Assembly: GCF_001715975.1 (NCBI RefSeq)
Contig: NZ_MARB01000010.1
Location: 100,004 to 164,003 of the forward strand
Source of the DNA: Candidatus Thiodiazotropha endolucinida
GTDB lineage: Bacteria > Pseudomonadota > Gammaproteobacteria > Chromatiales > Chromatiaceae
Direction: 5' to 3'
DNA: 64,000 nucleotides
Shown: piece after piece, positions 8,613 to 17,819 of the stretch
Layout: every line of letters begins with the position of its first letter
How positions within the stretch are numbered: position 1 is the stretch's first letter
Made by a program: the position numbers and the translations under genes
Notes under the pieces: generated by a model
The model's input: only the letters and a program-made list of their open reading frames with translations
What the model was told of the DNA's origin: nothing
Database searches by the model: none

Positions 8613-8650
8613 TATCATGTAACATAAAACATCATCCTGTTTACATGATA
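8613..8650. repeat. Perfect 10-bp inverted repeat
   Basis: TATCATGTAA (8613-8622) and TTACATGATA (8641-8650) form a perfect inverted repeat around an 18-base spacer. It lies between the trxC stop and the start of the phosphoesterase operon, both minus strand. There is no T run after it, so it could be an operator for the operon or a weak trxC terminator. Confidence 0.5.
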
Positions 8651-8673
8651 TTGATGGATCTTGTGGCAGCTTG

Positions 8674-9114
8674 CTATCGTGTGAGATGTTGACGGGTCCA
8701 ATTTACTATACCCCCCTGATCCATAGCCCCCGCCTGGCGGGCGACCTCTCTGCCGCCGTGCATCAGCATCAGTGTGGGGATACTGCGGATGCCGAAGCGG
8801 GCCCCCAGCTGTTGAGCCTCTTCCGTGTTGACCTTGACCAACCTCACGGCCGGCTCAAGCTGAGCGGCGGCCTGTTCAAAGGCGGGAGCCATCATTTGGC
8901 AGGGTCCACACCAGGGTGCCCAGAAATCGATGAGCAGGGGAATGTCACTTTTCTGTGCGTGGCGTTGGAATCGTCCTTCATCCAATGCCAGGGGTTGGCC
9001 GGCGAATAGTGACTGGTGGCATTTGCCGCATTTCGCCCCATCCCGCAGCCGGTCGGCTGGAACCCGGTTGATGCCATCGCAATGGGGGCAGACAATATGT
9101 AGGGCTTCACTCAT
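8674..9114 (-). CDS. trxC: Thioredoxin 2 (zinc-containing)
   Basis: A 146-residue thioredoxin of the TrxC type. The N-terminal zinc ribbon shows two CxxC pairs (CPHC near residue 9 and CGKC near 30). The thioredoxin domain follows with the active site WCGPC (about residues 68-72) and the cis-Pro in SIPTL. Length matches the family (E. coli 139). It reduces protein disulfides in the cytoplasm, and in other bacteria it responds to oxidative stress. It is divergent from cnoX, with a 130-base shared upstream region. Confidence 0.93.
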   Translation of the reverse strand: MSEALHIVCPHCDGINRVPADRLRDGAKCGKCHQSLFAGQPLALDEGRFQRHAQKSDIPLLIDFWAPWCGPCQMMAPAFEQAAAQLEPAVRLVKVNTEEAQQLGARFGIRSIPTLMLMHGGREVARQAGAMDQGGIVNWTRQHLTR

Positions 9115-9200
9115 GATACTGATTCCAATGCTCTGAATTTTTCCATTAAATGGGGCGTGACATTAGAGATTTCAAGTCCACCATTTCGATCTGAATTCAG

Positions 9201-9206
9201 TATAAT
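9201..9206 (+). promoter_or_regulatory. Candidate -10 element for cnoX
   Basis: A perfect TATAAT lies 38 bases before the cnoX ATG, in the short trxC-cnoX divergent region. No good -35 hexamer sits at the usual distance (CCACCA at 17 bases), so an activator may be needed. The ribosome site GGAG (9231-9234) stands 10 bases before the ATG. Confidence 0.45.
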
Positions 9207-9244
9207 GCGCCCCTAATGGGCTGACACACAGGAGTATTCACAGT

Positions 9245-10108
9245 ATGGCGGACCAATCCTTTGTCTTTGATGTCACGACAGACCGTTTTCAGCAGTTGGT
9301 ACTGGAGAACTCCATGCACGTTCCTGTGCTGGTCGATTTCTGGGCCGAGTGGTGCAATCCCTGTAAGACCCTGATGCCTACGTTGGCGAAACTGGCCGAT
9401 GAATATCAGGGAAAATTCCTGGTGGCGAAGGTCAATACCGAGCAGGAACAGCAACTGGCCGCCCATTTCCAGGTCCGTAGCATTCCCAGTGTCAAGCTGT
9501 TTCACCAGGGACAGGTGGTGGATGAATTCATGGGGGCGTTGCCGGAAGCGGAGATCCGCAGTTTTCTCGACAAGCACATTCCCCGTGAATCCGACGCCCT
9601 GTTGGCCCAGGTGGATGCCATGCTGCTTCAGGGGGATGCCGAGGGTGCCGGCGCCCTACTCAAACAGGCCAGTGAGATCGATCCTGAAAGTCCGCGGGTT
9701 AAAATTTCCCACGCCCGCTATATGGCCACAACGGGCAAACTGGACGAAGCCGAGCAACTGCTCAGGGCCCTGCCCAATGAGGAGCGGAACAAGCCAGAAG
9801 TGGCCTCCATGCTGGCGCGGATTGAACTCGATCGGACAACGGCCGACAGCCCGCCAATCGAGGAGCTCAAAAAGCGCCTGCAGGAGAATCCGGCTGACAG
9901 CGAGGCGATCCACCTGCTGGCGTCCCACAAGGTTATGGAAAACGATTACGAAGGGGCACTGGAGTTGCTCATGACCCTGTTGCAGAATGATCGCAGTTAT
10001 GGCGACAATGCCGCCCAGAAAGAGATGCTGCGGATCTTCGAATTATTGGGCGGACAGGGCGATCTGGTAAAGCGTTACCGCAATAGGATGTTTAACTTCC
10101 TGCACTAG
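9245..10108 (+). CDS. cnoX: Chaperedoxin / thioredoxin-TPR co-chaperone (YbbN-like)
   Basis: A 287-residue cytoplasmic protein with an N-terminal thioredoxin domain (residues about 5-110) and C-terminal TPR repeats (about 118-285), the architecture of CnoX/YbbN. The active site is WCNPC, so unlike the E. coli protein (SQHC) both cysteines are present and classical redox activity is possible. Family members protect substrates from over-oxidation and hand them to GroEL or DnaK. The stop shares CTAG (10105-10108) with the stop of the convergent DUF123 gene. Confidence 0.9.
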   Translation: MADQSFVFDVTTDRFQQLVLENSMHVPVLVDFWAEWCNPCKTLMPTLAKLADEYQGKFLVAKVNTEQEQQLAAHFQVRSIPSVKLFHQGQVVDEFMGALPEAEIRSFLDKHIPRESDALLAQVDAMLLQGDAEGAGALLKQASEIDPESPRVKISHARYMATTGKLDEAEQLLRALPNEERNKPEVASMLARIELDRTTADSPPIEELKKRLQENPADSEAIHLLASHKVMENDYEGALELLMTLLQNDRSYGDNAAQKEMLRIFELLGGQGDLVKRYRNRMFNFLH

Positions 10109-10584
10109 GGCCTGTTAACACTCATCCTATCTGCCCCAGCCAACAGGTCGGTCTCATCGCAGGACCATGATGTAATCGAACATCCAACGATTTTGGCAAA
10201 ACCGGCCAGGGTCGGGGGCTTTTTGCAATAGAAGAGATGCGAATCGCAGCTGCAGTCGCTGCAGCCGAAACCGTGGACCGGTTCTGTATTGCCCCAAGTT
10301 GCCAGCGCCTTTGCCCATCGGTGCTCCAGGCGAGTCTGCCTTTGGCTGTACCAAACCGATTCAAGTGCTGCTATCTCACGCAGATAGTCGATATGCCAAT
10401 GCTTTGACTTCTTTTTCCGGCAATGTCTCGAGACCCGCGCCAGCACGCCGCCAGGCCCGAATGCACTGCCAATGTAGATATAGTAGCCGGGTCTTATGTC
10501 GATGGCGCCCCAACGTCCCACCTGCACAACAGTGTCTGTGTCTGCCTGCAACACGAGGCCATAGGGCCCGGGTTTTGCGTTCAT
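10105..10584 (-). CDS. DUF123 GIY-YIG-type protein
   Basis: This 159-residue protein belongs to the DUF123 branch of the GIY-YIG nuclease superfamily. Signature segments are GYYIYIGSAFGPGG (about 33-46), HWHIDYLR (62-69) and GFGCSDCSCDSHLFYC (105-120). Some relatives are fused to endonuclease III or work in uncharacterised DNA metabolism, but the activity of stand-alone members is not established. The last codons (SVNRP, stop) are written by the 17-bp repeat at 10106-10122, so the natural C-terminus may have been replaced. The stop overlaps that of cnoX. Confidence 0.8.
   Translation of the reverse strand: MNAKPGPYGLVLQADTDTVVQVGRWGAIDIRPGYYIYIGSAFGPGGVLARVSRHCRKKKSKHWHIDYLREIAALESVWYSQRQTRLEHRWAKALATWGNTEPVHGFGCSDCSCDSHLFYCKKPPTLAGFAKIVGCSITSWSCDETDLLAGADRMSVNRP
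10106..10122 (+). repeat. 17-bp direct repeat, copy 1
   Basis: TAGGGCCTGTTAACACT, identical to 11614-11630 in the same orientation. It covers the ends of both cnoX and the DUF123 gene. The TA plus GGGCC start looks like the terminal repeat of an insertion sequence, but no transposase lies between the copies. Confidence 0.6.
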
Positions 10585-10599
10585 TCAATCTTGCTGACG

Positions 10600-11040
10600 T
10601 TATTTCCGATTATGCGTTGGAACAACAAGGATCGGGCATTTTGCCGCATGAAGAACTCCTTCTGTAACACTCCCCATAAGCAGATGATACATGGCGCCTC
10701 GGCCATGAGATCCTATGACAATCATATCCACATCAAGCCTGGAGGCCTCGTGGAGAATGGTTTCGACCGTTGATCCCTGAACAAGAAGTGCAGTTGCGTC
10801 AATGCCATTCCCACGCATACGTTCGGCGATCTCTTGTATCTGTCTGTGTTGGTCGTGGAATTTCTGTGAAAGTGTATCTCGAACCGATTGCGGCCCCACA
10901 TCATACCCAACAAAGTCAGGTTCCGGCTCTGCAACATGCAATAGCCATAGTTTCGCGAGCAGTGCATTTGCTAACTCTTCTGCCTTTTCCACTATATTCG
11001 CCGTCGATTCAGAAAGATCAACAACCGCCAGGATCTTCAT
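10600..11040 (-). CDS. Universal stress protein, UspA family
   Basis: A 146-residue single-domain Usp protein. It starts with the beta-strand MKILAVVDLSE and keeps the nucleotide-binding pattern G-xx-G-x9-GS in GSHGRGAMYHLLMGS (about 113-127) followed by CPILVVP. ATP-binding members act in stress survival and are soluble. It lies 15 bases upstream of the DUF123 gene and may be co-transcribed with it. The 212 bases upstream (11041-11252) should hold its promoter, but no strong hexamers were identified. Confidence 0.9.
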   Translation of the reverse strand: MKILAVVDLSESTANIVEKAEELANALLAKLWLLHVAEPEPDFVGYDVGPQSVRDTLSQKFHDQHRQIQEIAERMRGNGIDATALLVQGSTVETILHEASRLDVDMIVIGSHGRGAMYHLLMGSVTEGVLHAAKCPILVVPTHNRK

Positions 11041-11252
11041 GTATTGCCTCCGTCAGCCAAACTTTCAGGTAATGTTGGTCATATCCGCCCATAAATATGA
11101 CTATTCGATTTTTTGTTTGCGTAACAGTCCCCGATCTTGGCATCAATAACTGATGATCATTCAATCATATCAACTTATGTAAACAGTCATTTCCGCACCA
11201 CTTCTTTATGAAGTCTGGCTATGGATAGTGTGCTTATTTCTCAATAGTGCTT

Positions 11253-11495
11253 TTATATGCATTGATTCAATATCGAACTTGAAAAGTTACTGTCTTTGAG
11301 ATTCGCATTTGCAAAATTCGAACTACTGGCATTCGTTCCTCGAAAATTACAGCCTGACAGATCATATCCTGCATAATCACCAATAGTTAATTGTGAATAT
11401 GACAAGTCAGGTATTATATGTCCTTGTTCCAATCTCCATTTATTCCAGAAGGACTTTCCTTTTTTAAGTATCCCGACATGACTTCTTATTGCCAT
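11253..11495 (-). pseudogene. Truncated pentapeptide-repeat protein
   Basis: This is an 80-residue frame. Its N-terminal helix (GILKKGKSFWNKWRLEQ) and following segment (DLSYSQLTIGDYAGYDLSGCNFRGTNASSSNFANANLKDSNF) match the start of pentapeptide-repeat proteins, with the A(D/N)Lxx pattern from about residue 35. Only about six repeats are present before the stop, whereas typical relatives run to 150-250 residues. It is therefore probably a decayed remnant, though a short functional protein cannot be excluded. It sits beside a 333-base gene-free stretch with an IS-like repeat, which fits rearrangement. Confidence 0.55.
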
Positions 11496-11828
11496 ACTAA
11501 ATCCTTGGAAAATTTCATAACCTTACAACTCAGTCTGACAACTATATCACCATATCCTGCAGGTACTCAGATTGATGTATATAAACCCTGCATCAAACAG
11601 ATGCAAACAGTATTAGGGCCTGTTAACACTAGTCCAATTGGCCTAAGTGTAATCAGACGTATTACGCGTTGTAAAAAAAAATTGGCGCGACAACATCCCC
11701 AGCTCCAAATTGCACCATACTTCACGGACTTTGCACAATCAGTATACGGTTTGAATTACAGCCTTCAACAATATCGCACTCAGGTTTATAAGTTTTAGAC
11801 GCTGTGTATGACTTTATTGCAATTTACA
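11496..11828. other. Gene-free stretch with IS-like repeat
   Basis: No frame with coding character occurs in these 333 bases between the pentapeptide remnant and tilS. They hold the second copy of the 17-bp repeat and a run of nine A (within 11671-11682) followed by TTGGCGCG. A degraded insertion element is possible but no transposase fragment was recognised. Confidence 0.4.
11614..11630 (+). repeat. 17-bp direct repeat, copy 2
   Basis: Exact copy of 10106-10122, about 1.5 kb away in the same orientation, in non-coding DNA. It is followed by AGTCCAATTGGCC, not shared with copy 1. Confidence 0.6.
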
Positions 11829-13166
11829 TTAAAGCCAATTCGATTCACTTTCCCATTCAATGACAACTGTTTGCTCACCGGGATGAACATGTGTCGTATT
11901 ACAGATACAACGCCCCGGTATTACCGTCAGTTCCCCATCCAGATAGATTAGCGGTATATATTCACGTTCCCAAGGCGGCACCCCCCACTCCTGGAACAGC
12001 TTTTTTAGAGACCGGTGACCGGGCCGTCCAGATATCTTGCACCGCTCGCCACCCCGGCGAAAACGCACTTCAACTTCGCCTTGTCGCCAACGAACCGCTG
12101 AGATCCCATCTTCACCGGGTCGGGCAATCAACCGGCCCAGACCTTCCGGCAAGACCATCTCGTCACCAGCGGACCAGATCAGCGGCTGGTTGGGGAGGTC
12201 TATAACCCGGGCGCGACTGAGATAAAGCCGGTCGCGATAACGGCGCACCTCCCAATCCTCCCAAGTAATCAGCGGTACTGCATCGATACGGCCATGCACA
12301 GCCTCGCACACGATGCGGGCAAGTTTTTTGGAACTTGGCAGAGGTGCGTCATTGGCGCTGATCCAGTGACGCAACAGATTCCTGAGTCGAATGGAATTAA
12401 ATTGTTTCAATGCCGTGATTGAAAGGGTATCGACATCCTTTGTGCGGGCCTTGGCCAGGTCTTCCTCCGCCTCCTCTCTCACCAGCATCAACAGTTCACC
12501 GCTTAAGCGAGCCGCCCGTGACAGGGTAGTGGCGGCAGCCGGCCAGCGGGAACGGAGTAATGGCATGACCTGGTGGCGAATGAAGTTTCGATCGAAACGC
12601 TGATCCCTGTTCGAGGGATCCTCCTGCCAGCTCAGATTGTGATGTTCGGCATACGCTTCCAACGACTCGCGGGAAAATGTCAGCAGCGGCCGTGCCAGCC
12701 AGCCGGGGCCGAAGTGGGTCAGGGGCGGCATCGATGCAAGCCCGGCGGGGCCGCTGCCACGCATCAGTTGTAACAGGAGTGTCTCCGCCTGATCGTCCTG
12801 GTGCTGGGCCGTCAGCAACAGGTCCCCCTCCCCCATCTGTTCCGCCATTGCCCGGTAGCGGGCCTCCCTGGCCACTGCCTCCAAACTTTCACCACTGTTT
12901 ACGTTGAGTGTCAGCCGAACGGTATCCAGAGGAATATCATAGCCCTGGCACACTCTTTCACAGTGGGTTTGCCAGCTATCGGCCTGGTACTGCAAACCAT
13001 GGTGCACATGGATTGCATGAAGATCATAGGGGAGTTGGGATCTGAGTTCAGCGAGCAGATGGAGCAGAACGCAGGAATCGAGTCCGCCACTGAGGGCTAT
13101 ATGACAACTGGATGCACTGGGTAGTTGCCTGAGTGTCTCAAGCAGCCGTGTGGCCGTGAGGTTCAC
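11829..13166 (-). CDS. tilS: tRNA(Ile)-lysidine synthase
   Basis: TilS (445 residues) attaches lysine to C34 of the CAU-anticodon tRNA-Ile using ATP, so the tRNA reads AUA. The PP-loop SGGLDS lies at about residues 26-31. The conserved HVHHGL and ARxARY (VAREARYRAM) segments follow. The C-terminal TilS-specific domains are present (RFRRGGERCKISGRPGHRSLKKLFQEWGVPPWERE). Length and start match the family. It ends the long minus-strand operon, 15 bases after accA, as in E. coli. Confidence 0.95.
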   Translation of the reverse strand: MNLTATRLLETLRQLPSASSCHIALSGGLDSCVLLHLLAELRSQLPYDLHAIHVHHGLQYQADSWQTHCERVCQGYDIPLDTVRLTLNVNSGESLEAVAREARYRAMAEQMGEGDLLLTAQHQDDQAETLLLQLMRGSGPAGLASMPPLTHFGPGWLARPLLTFSRESLEAYAEHHNLSWQEDPSNRDQRFDRNFIRHQVMPLLRSRWPAAATTLSRAARLSGELLMLVREEAEEDLAKARTKDVDTLSITALKQFNSIRLRNLLRHWISANDAPLPSSKKLARIVCEAVHGRIDAVPLITWEDWEVRRYRDRLYLSRARVIDLPNQPLIWSAGDEMVLPEGLGRLIARPGEDGISAVRWRQGEVEVRFRRGGERCKISGRPGHRSLKKLFQEWGVPPWEREYIPLIYLDGELTVIPGRCICNTTHVHPGEQTVVIEWESESNWL

Positions 13167-13181
13167 AAGGCATTCCTATAG

Positions 13182-14141
13182 TCAGTCTCCGGAAAACTGG
13201 CCATACTGCATGAGCCGCTGATAACGGGTGTCGAGCAGTTTGTCGATGGCCATGCTGGTGATATTGTCCATCCCCTCCACCAGTGCATGCTTGAGGTTCT
13301 TAGCCATGGTTTCGATATCGCGATGGGCACCGCCCAAGGGTTCCGGCACGATCTCGTCGATCAGCCCCAATTCCTTGAGCCGGTCCGAGGTGATCGCCAT
13401 GGCTTCGGCGGCCAAAGGCGCCTTTTCCGCACTCTTCCAGAGAATCGAGGCGCACCCCTCGGGGGAGATCACCGAGTAGGTGCTGTATTGCAGCATCAGG
13501 ATGCGGTCGCCGACGCCGACCGCCAGTGCGCCACCGGATCCACCCTCCCCGATCACGGTACAGATGATCGGGGTACGCAGGCCCGACATCACCTTGAGGT
13601 TGCGGGCAATGGCCTCACTCTGTCCCCGCTCTTCGGCGCCGACACCGGGATAGGCGCCCGGGGTGTCGATGAAGGTCATGATCGGCAGCTTGAAACGCTC
13701 CGCCAGTTCCATCAGACGCAATGCCTTGCGATAACCCTCGGGACGGGGCATGCCAAAGTTACGAAACAGTTTGTCTTTGGTGTCTCTGCCCTTCTGATGG
13801 CCGATCACCATCACCGGACGCCCTTCGAGGCGTGCCACGCCTCCGACGATGGCATGGTCGTCGGCAAAGGCCCGATCACCGTGCAGCTCATGGAACTCAT
13901 CGAAGATGCGGTCGATATAGTCGAGCACATAGGGCCGCTGGGGATGACGTGAGAGCTGCAAGATATCCCACGGCTTGAGATTGGAGAAGATCGATTCGGT
14001 CAAGGTCTGACACTTGTTCTCCAGCCGGGCGATCTCATCCTGGATGTTGATCTCGTTGTCGGTACCGACCAGGCGGAGCTCTTCGATCTTCGCTTCGAGT
14101 TCGGCGATAGGTTGTTCAAATTCTAGAAAATTCAGATCCAT
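13182..14141 (-). CDS. accA: Acetyl-CoA carboxylase carboxyltransferase, alpha subunit
   Basis: AccA has 319 residues, the same length as in E. coli. With AccD it transfers the carboxyl group from biotin-AccB to acetyl-CoA, the first step of fatty-acid synthesis. It has the usual N-terminal coiled segment ([18 protein letters not shown]), and the crotonase-fold core with [31 protein letters not shown] and [20 protein letters not shown]. It lies between dnaE and tilS in the conserved order. The 102-base gap to dnaE shows no clear terminator. Confidence 0.96.
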   Translation of the reverse strand: MDLNFLEFEQPIAELEAKIEELRLVGTDNEINIQDEIARLENKCQTLTESIFSNLKPWDILQLSRHPQRPYVLDYIDRIFDEFHELHGDRAFADDHAIVGGVARLEGRPVMVIGHQKGRDTKDKLFRNFGMPRPEGYRKALRLMELAERFKLPIMTFIDTPGAYPGVGAEERGQSEAIARNLKVMSGLRTPIICTVIGEGGSGGALAVGVGDRILMLQYSTYSVISPEGCASILWKSAEKAPLAAEAMAITSDRLKELGLIDEIVPEPLGGAHRDIETMAKNLKHALVEGMDNITSMAIDKLLDTRYQRLMQYGQFSGD

Positions 14142-14243
14142 GCGCGAAATATACCGGAATCACATTAGTTAGGACAGCCTCAGATTGAGGAAACAGCGGA
14201 CATCGCCGGTCACAACCAAATACCACTGCATAACAGTCTCAAA

Positions 14244-17200
14244 TCAATGGACAGCCTGTCGGCAGCTTGCAGTACTGCCCACTTGCTGAGAGTGGCGGTA
14301 AGCGACCCGTACCGAACCGGGCCCGAAGAACTGTTCAAGGCGACGCAATAGCTCATCGGAGGGAGTGACCTGCCACTCCTTGCCAAGCTGAATATCGCCA
14401 CAGGCATCATTTGTCTGGTAGTGCAACCGTATCCCCGTGGTACCCCCACGGAAGGGGGAGAGTATCTGTTGCAACTGCTCGCTGAATCCGGCCACTTGGA
14501 GGCCATTTTGTGAGACTCTGACATTCAACAGGCCCGCGTAGTGTGACCGTGCCTGCTCAAAGGTCAGCAGATTGTCGGCACGTATACTGAGTCCGCCGCG
14601 GAATTCGTCATAGTTCAGGCTGCCCGAAACCACCAGTATATTATCCGCAGCGATCAGATCCCGGTGTTGTTCATAGACTTCACTGAAGAGGGTACATTCG
14701 ATACGTCCGCTACGATCGTCCAATACCAGGGTGCCCATGCGACCCCGTTGGGTCTGCCGGTGGCTGGCGCTAACCACCAGACCGGTCACCACCACCGGTA
14801 CACCCCGACGCCGATGACCCGTTTCCGGCGTTCCATCGAGGCTGAGATCGCCTATACGGCTGCTGCTGATATGGCTCAGCTCCTCGGCATAGCGGTCGAT
14901 GGGATGGCCGGTAAGGTAGAGACCGAGGGTCTCTTTTTCACCCTGCAGGCGCTGTTCCTCCTCCCATTCGTCCACATCCTTGGGTATCACCTGGGCATGG
15001 CTGGCCGCCTCCGGTTGCGGATCTCCCATACCGAAGAGGTCGTTCTGACCCACTGCCTGCATGGCGCTGTGCTGTTCGGCCAGCTTCAACGCCAGCGGCA
15101 GCTGCATCATCAGGGTGGCGCGATTGGCGCCGAGCCCGTCGAGGGCGCCGGCCCGGATCAGCGACTCGATTACCCGCCGGTTGACCTTGCGCAGATCGAT
15201 GCGGCGACAGAATTCGAAGATATCCTGGTAGGGACCGTTGCTGTTGCGTTCATCGATCACCGCCTCGATGGCTGCCTCACCCACCCCCTTGATCGCACCG
15301 AGACCATAGACCACAGTCTTTTTATCGGTAGCGGTAAACTTATACTCCGACAGGTTGACCTGGGGCGCATCGACCCTGAGCCGCATACGGCGACACTCTT
15401 CGATCAACGGCACCACCTTGTCGGTATTGTCCATGTCGGCGGAACAGACCGCAGCCATGAAAGCGGCTGGATAGTGCGCCTTCAGCCACATGGTCTGGTA
15501 GGAGACCAAAGCATAGGCGGCGGAGTGGGATTTATTGAAGCCGTACCCGGCAAACTTCTCCATCAGGTCGAAGATATAGGTGGCGGTCTCCTCCTCAACC
15601 CCCCGCTCCACGGCGCCCTTGCGAAAGATCTCACCCTGTTTCGCCATCTCCTCCGGCTTCTTCTTGCCCATGGCCCGGCGCAGCAGATCGGCTCCTCCAA
15701 GGGAATAGCCCGCCAACACCTGGGCAATCTGCATGACCTGCTCCTGGTAGAGAATGACGCCGTAGGTCGGTTTCAGGATCGGTTCCAGATCCGGGTGCGG
15801 GTAGGAGACCTTGGCACGACCGTGTTTACGGTTGATGAAGTCATCCACCATGCCTGACTGCAGGGGACCGGGTCGAAACAGCGCCACCAGAGCGGTGATA
15901 TCCTCGAAGCAATCGGGTTGGAGTTTTTTGATCAGCTCCTTCATACCGCGGGATTCCAACTGGAATACGGCTGTGGTCTCGGCACTCTTGAGTAATTTGA
16001 AGGAAGCCTCGTCATCCATGGCAATGGCATTGATATCGATCGGCTCCTCACCCTGCCTGGCGCGTTCCCCATTCACCGTCTTCAATGCCCAGTCGACAAT
16101 GGTCAGAGTGCGCAGACCGAGAAAGTCGAATTTCACCAGGCCGACCTTCTCCACATCATCCTTATCGAACTGGGTAACCAATCCCTCCCCGTTGGCCTCA
16201 CAGTAGAGGGGTGTGAAGTCGGTCAACAACCCGGGCGAGATGACCACGCCGCCGGCATGCTTGCCCGCATTTCTGGCACAACCCTCCAGCTTCTTCGCCA
16301 TGTCGATGAGTTCACTGACCTCATCATCGGTGGCGTAGGCCTGTTTCAGATCGTCGCTCTCCACCAGCGCCTTGTCGAGGGTCATGCCGATCTCGAAGGG
16401 GATCATCTTCGCCACACGGTCGGTGAAGCCGTAGGGATGGCCCAGCACCCGACCCACGTCACGCACCACCGCCTTGGCCGCCATCGAACCATAGGTAATG
16501 ATTTGGGACACCGAATCGCGTCCATAACGTTGAGCCACGTAATCGATCACCTGATCGCGTTTATCCATGCAGAAATCGACATCGAAATCGGGCATGGAGA
16601 CACGTTCCGGATTAAGAAAACGCTCGAACAGCAGTTCATGCTCGATGGGATCGAGATCGGTGATCTTCAGGGCATAGGCGACCAGTGAACCCGCACCCGA
16701 GCCACGACCGGGACCCACCGGAATGTCATTGTCTTTGGCCCACCGGATAAAGTCGGCAACGATAAGAAAGTAGCCGGGAAAGCCCATCGTGTTGATGACA
16801 TCCAGCTCCACCTGCAGACGATCGTCGTAGATCTTTCTCTGTTGCGGAAAGTCGGCGCACTGGGTATCGAAGGTGGAGTGCAGCCGCCACTCCAGCCCCT
16901 TGCGGGATTCAGCTGCCAGAAACTCCTCGATGGTCATCCCCTCGGGAATGGGAAAATCGGGGAGATAGTTTTCACCCAGTGTCAGTTCGATGGTGCAGCG
17001 TTTGGCGATTTCCACCGTATTCCGCAGGGCCTCCGGGATATCGGAAAACAGTTCCGCCATCTCTTCCGGGGTGCGTAGATATTGCTGCTGGCTGTAATTT
17101 CTCGGCCGTCTCGGATCGTCGAGGGTGCGGCCTTCATGAATACAGACCCGCACCTCGTGGGCATCGAAATCCTCCGCTTGCAGGAAATGCACATCATTGG

Positions 17201-17792
17201 TGGCCACGACGGGAACACCGTAATCGGCTGCCAGGACGACACTGTCATGCAGGCAGCTCTCCTCATCGGTACGGCCTGTACGATGCAGCTCCAGATAATA
17301 GCGGTCACCAAACAGCTCCAACCATTGACTGAGCAGCCGCTCCGCCTCTGCCTGGTTACCGGCCAGCAGGGCACGGCCCACATCCCCTTGACGACCCGCG
17401 GAGAGTGCTATCAGCCCATCCGTGTTGCCATTCAACCATTCCCGCTCCATCAATGGACGCCCAAGGTGCTGACCCTCGCGGTAGCTGCGTGATACCAGAC
17501 GCGTCAGATTCTTGTAGCCCGCCTGGTTCTGCACCAACAACACCAGACGAAAGGGCGTGTTGATGTCCTCAGGATTGCGAATCCAGGCGTCGACACCGGC
17601 AATCGGTTTGACCCCGGCGGCCAGGGCGGCCTGATAAAATCGAACAAGAGCGAAGAGGTTTGACTGATCGGTCAGGGCTACTGCCGGCATACCTGTCTCG
17701 GCCACCTGTCTGACCAGGGGTTTGACACGCACCAAGCCGTCTACCAGCGAATACTCGGAGTGAACGCGAAGATGAACAAAGGGGACTTCCAT
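14244..17792 (-). CDS. dnaE: DNA polymerase III alpha subunit
   Basis: The replicative polymerase catalytic subunit, 1182 residues (E. coli 1160). An N-terminal PHP domain begins at FVHLRVHSEYSLVDG. The polymerase core shows GPGRGSGAGSLVAYAL and the catalytic aspartates in PDFDVDF (about residue 400), followed by the finger region and tandem HhH. A clamp-binding motif QNDLF lies near 917 and an OB-fold domain near 995-1070. The C-terminal tau-binding region is present and ends shortly after AYRHSQQ. No intein or frameshift is seen. It starts 27 bases after the rnhB stop in the same operon. Confidence 0.97.
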   Translation of the reverse strand: MEVPFVHLRVHSEYSLVDGLVRVKPLVRQVAETGMPAVALTDQSNLFALVRFYQAALAAGVKPIAGVDAWIRNPEDINTPFRLVLLVQNQAGYKNLTRLVSRSYREGQHLGRPLMEREWLNGNTDGLIALSAGRQGDVGRALLAGNQAEAERLLSQWLELFGDRYYLELHRTGRTDEESCLHDSVVLAADYGVPVVATNDVHFLQAEDFDAHEVRVCIHEGRTLDDPRRPRNYSQQQYLRTPEEMAELFSDIPEALRNTVEIAKRCTIELTLGENYLPDFPIPEGMTIEEFLAAESRKGLEWRLHSTFDTQCADFPQQRKIYDDRLQVELDVINTMGFPGYFLIVADFIRWAKDNDIPVGPGRGSGAGSLVAYALKITDLDPIEHELLFERFLNPERVSMPDFDVDFCMDKRDQVIDYVAQRYGRDSVSQIITYGSMAAKAVVRDVGRVLGHPYGFTDRVAKMIPFEIGMTLDKALVESDDLKQAYATDDEVSELIDMAKKLEGCARNAGKHAGGVVISPGLLTDFTPLYCEANGEGLVTQFDKDDVEKVGLVKFDFLGLRTLTIVDWALKTVNGERARQGEEPIDINAIAMDDEASFKLLKSAETTAVFQLESRGMKELIKKLQPDCFEDITALVALFRPGPLQSGMVDDFINRKHGRAKVSYPHPDLEPILKPTYGVILYQEQVMQIAQVLAGYSLGGADLLRRAMGKKKPEEMAKQGEIFRKGAVERGVEEETATYIFDLMEKFAGYGFNKSHSAAYALVSYQTMWLKAHYPAAFMAAVCSADMDNTDKVVPLIEECRRMRLRVDAPQVNLSEYKFTATDKKTVVYGLGAIKGVGEAAIEAVIDERNSNGPYQDIFEFCRRIDLRKVNRRVIESLIRAGALDGLGANRATLMMQLPLALKLAEQHSAMQAVGQNDLFGMGDPQPEAASHAQVIPKDVDEWEEEQRLQGEKETLGLYLTGHPIDRYAEELSHISSSRIGDLSLDGTPETGHRRRGVPVVVTGLVVSASHRQTQRGRMGTLVLDDRSGRIECTLFSEVYEQHRDLIAADNILVVSGSLNYDEFRGGLSIRADNLLTFEQARSHYAGLLNVRVSQNGLQVAGFSEQLQQILSPFRGGTTGIRLHYQTNDACGDIQLGKEWQVTPSDELLRRLEQFFGPGSVRVAYRHSQQVGSTASCRQAVH

Positions 17793-17819
17793 AGTTGCCT
17801 ATTCTACCCCGAAACGGTC

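Noticed and set aside
13287-13952. 221-residue plus-strand frame inside accA
   Set aside because: Shadow of the conserved accA sequence on the other strand.
14664-15857. 397-residue open frame on the plus strand
   Set aside because: It lies fully antisense to intact dnaE. Its composition (many His, Gln, Gly) is the usual reverse-strand shadow of a GC-rich gene and matches no family.
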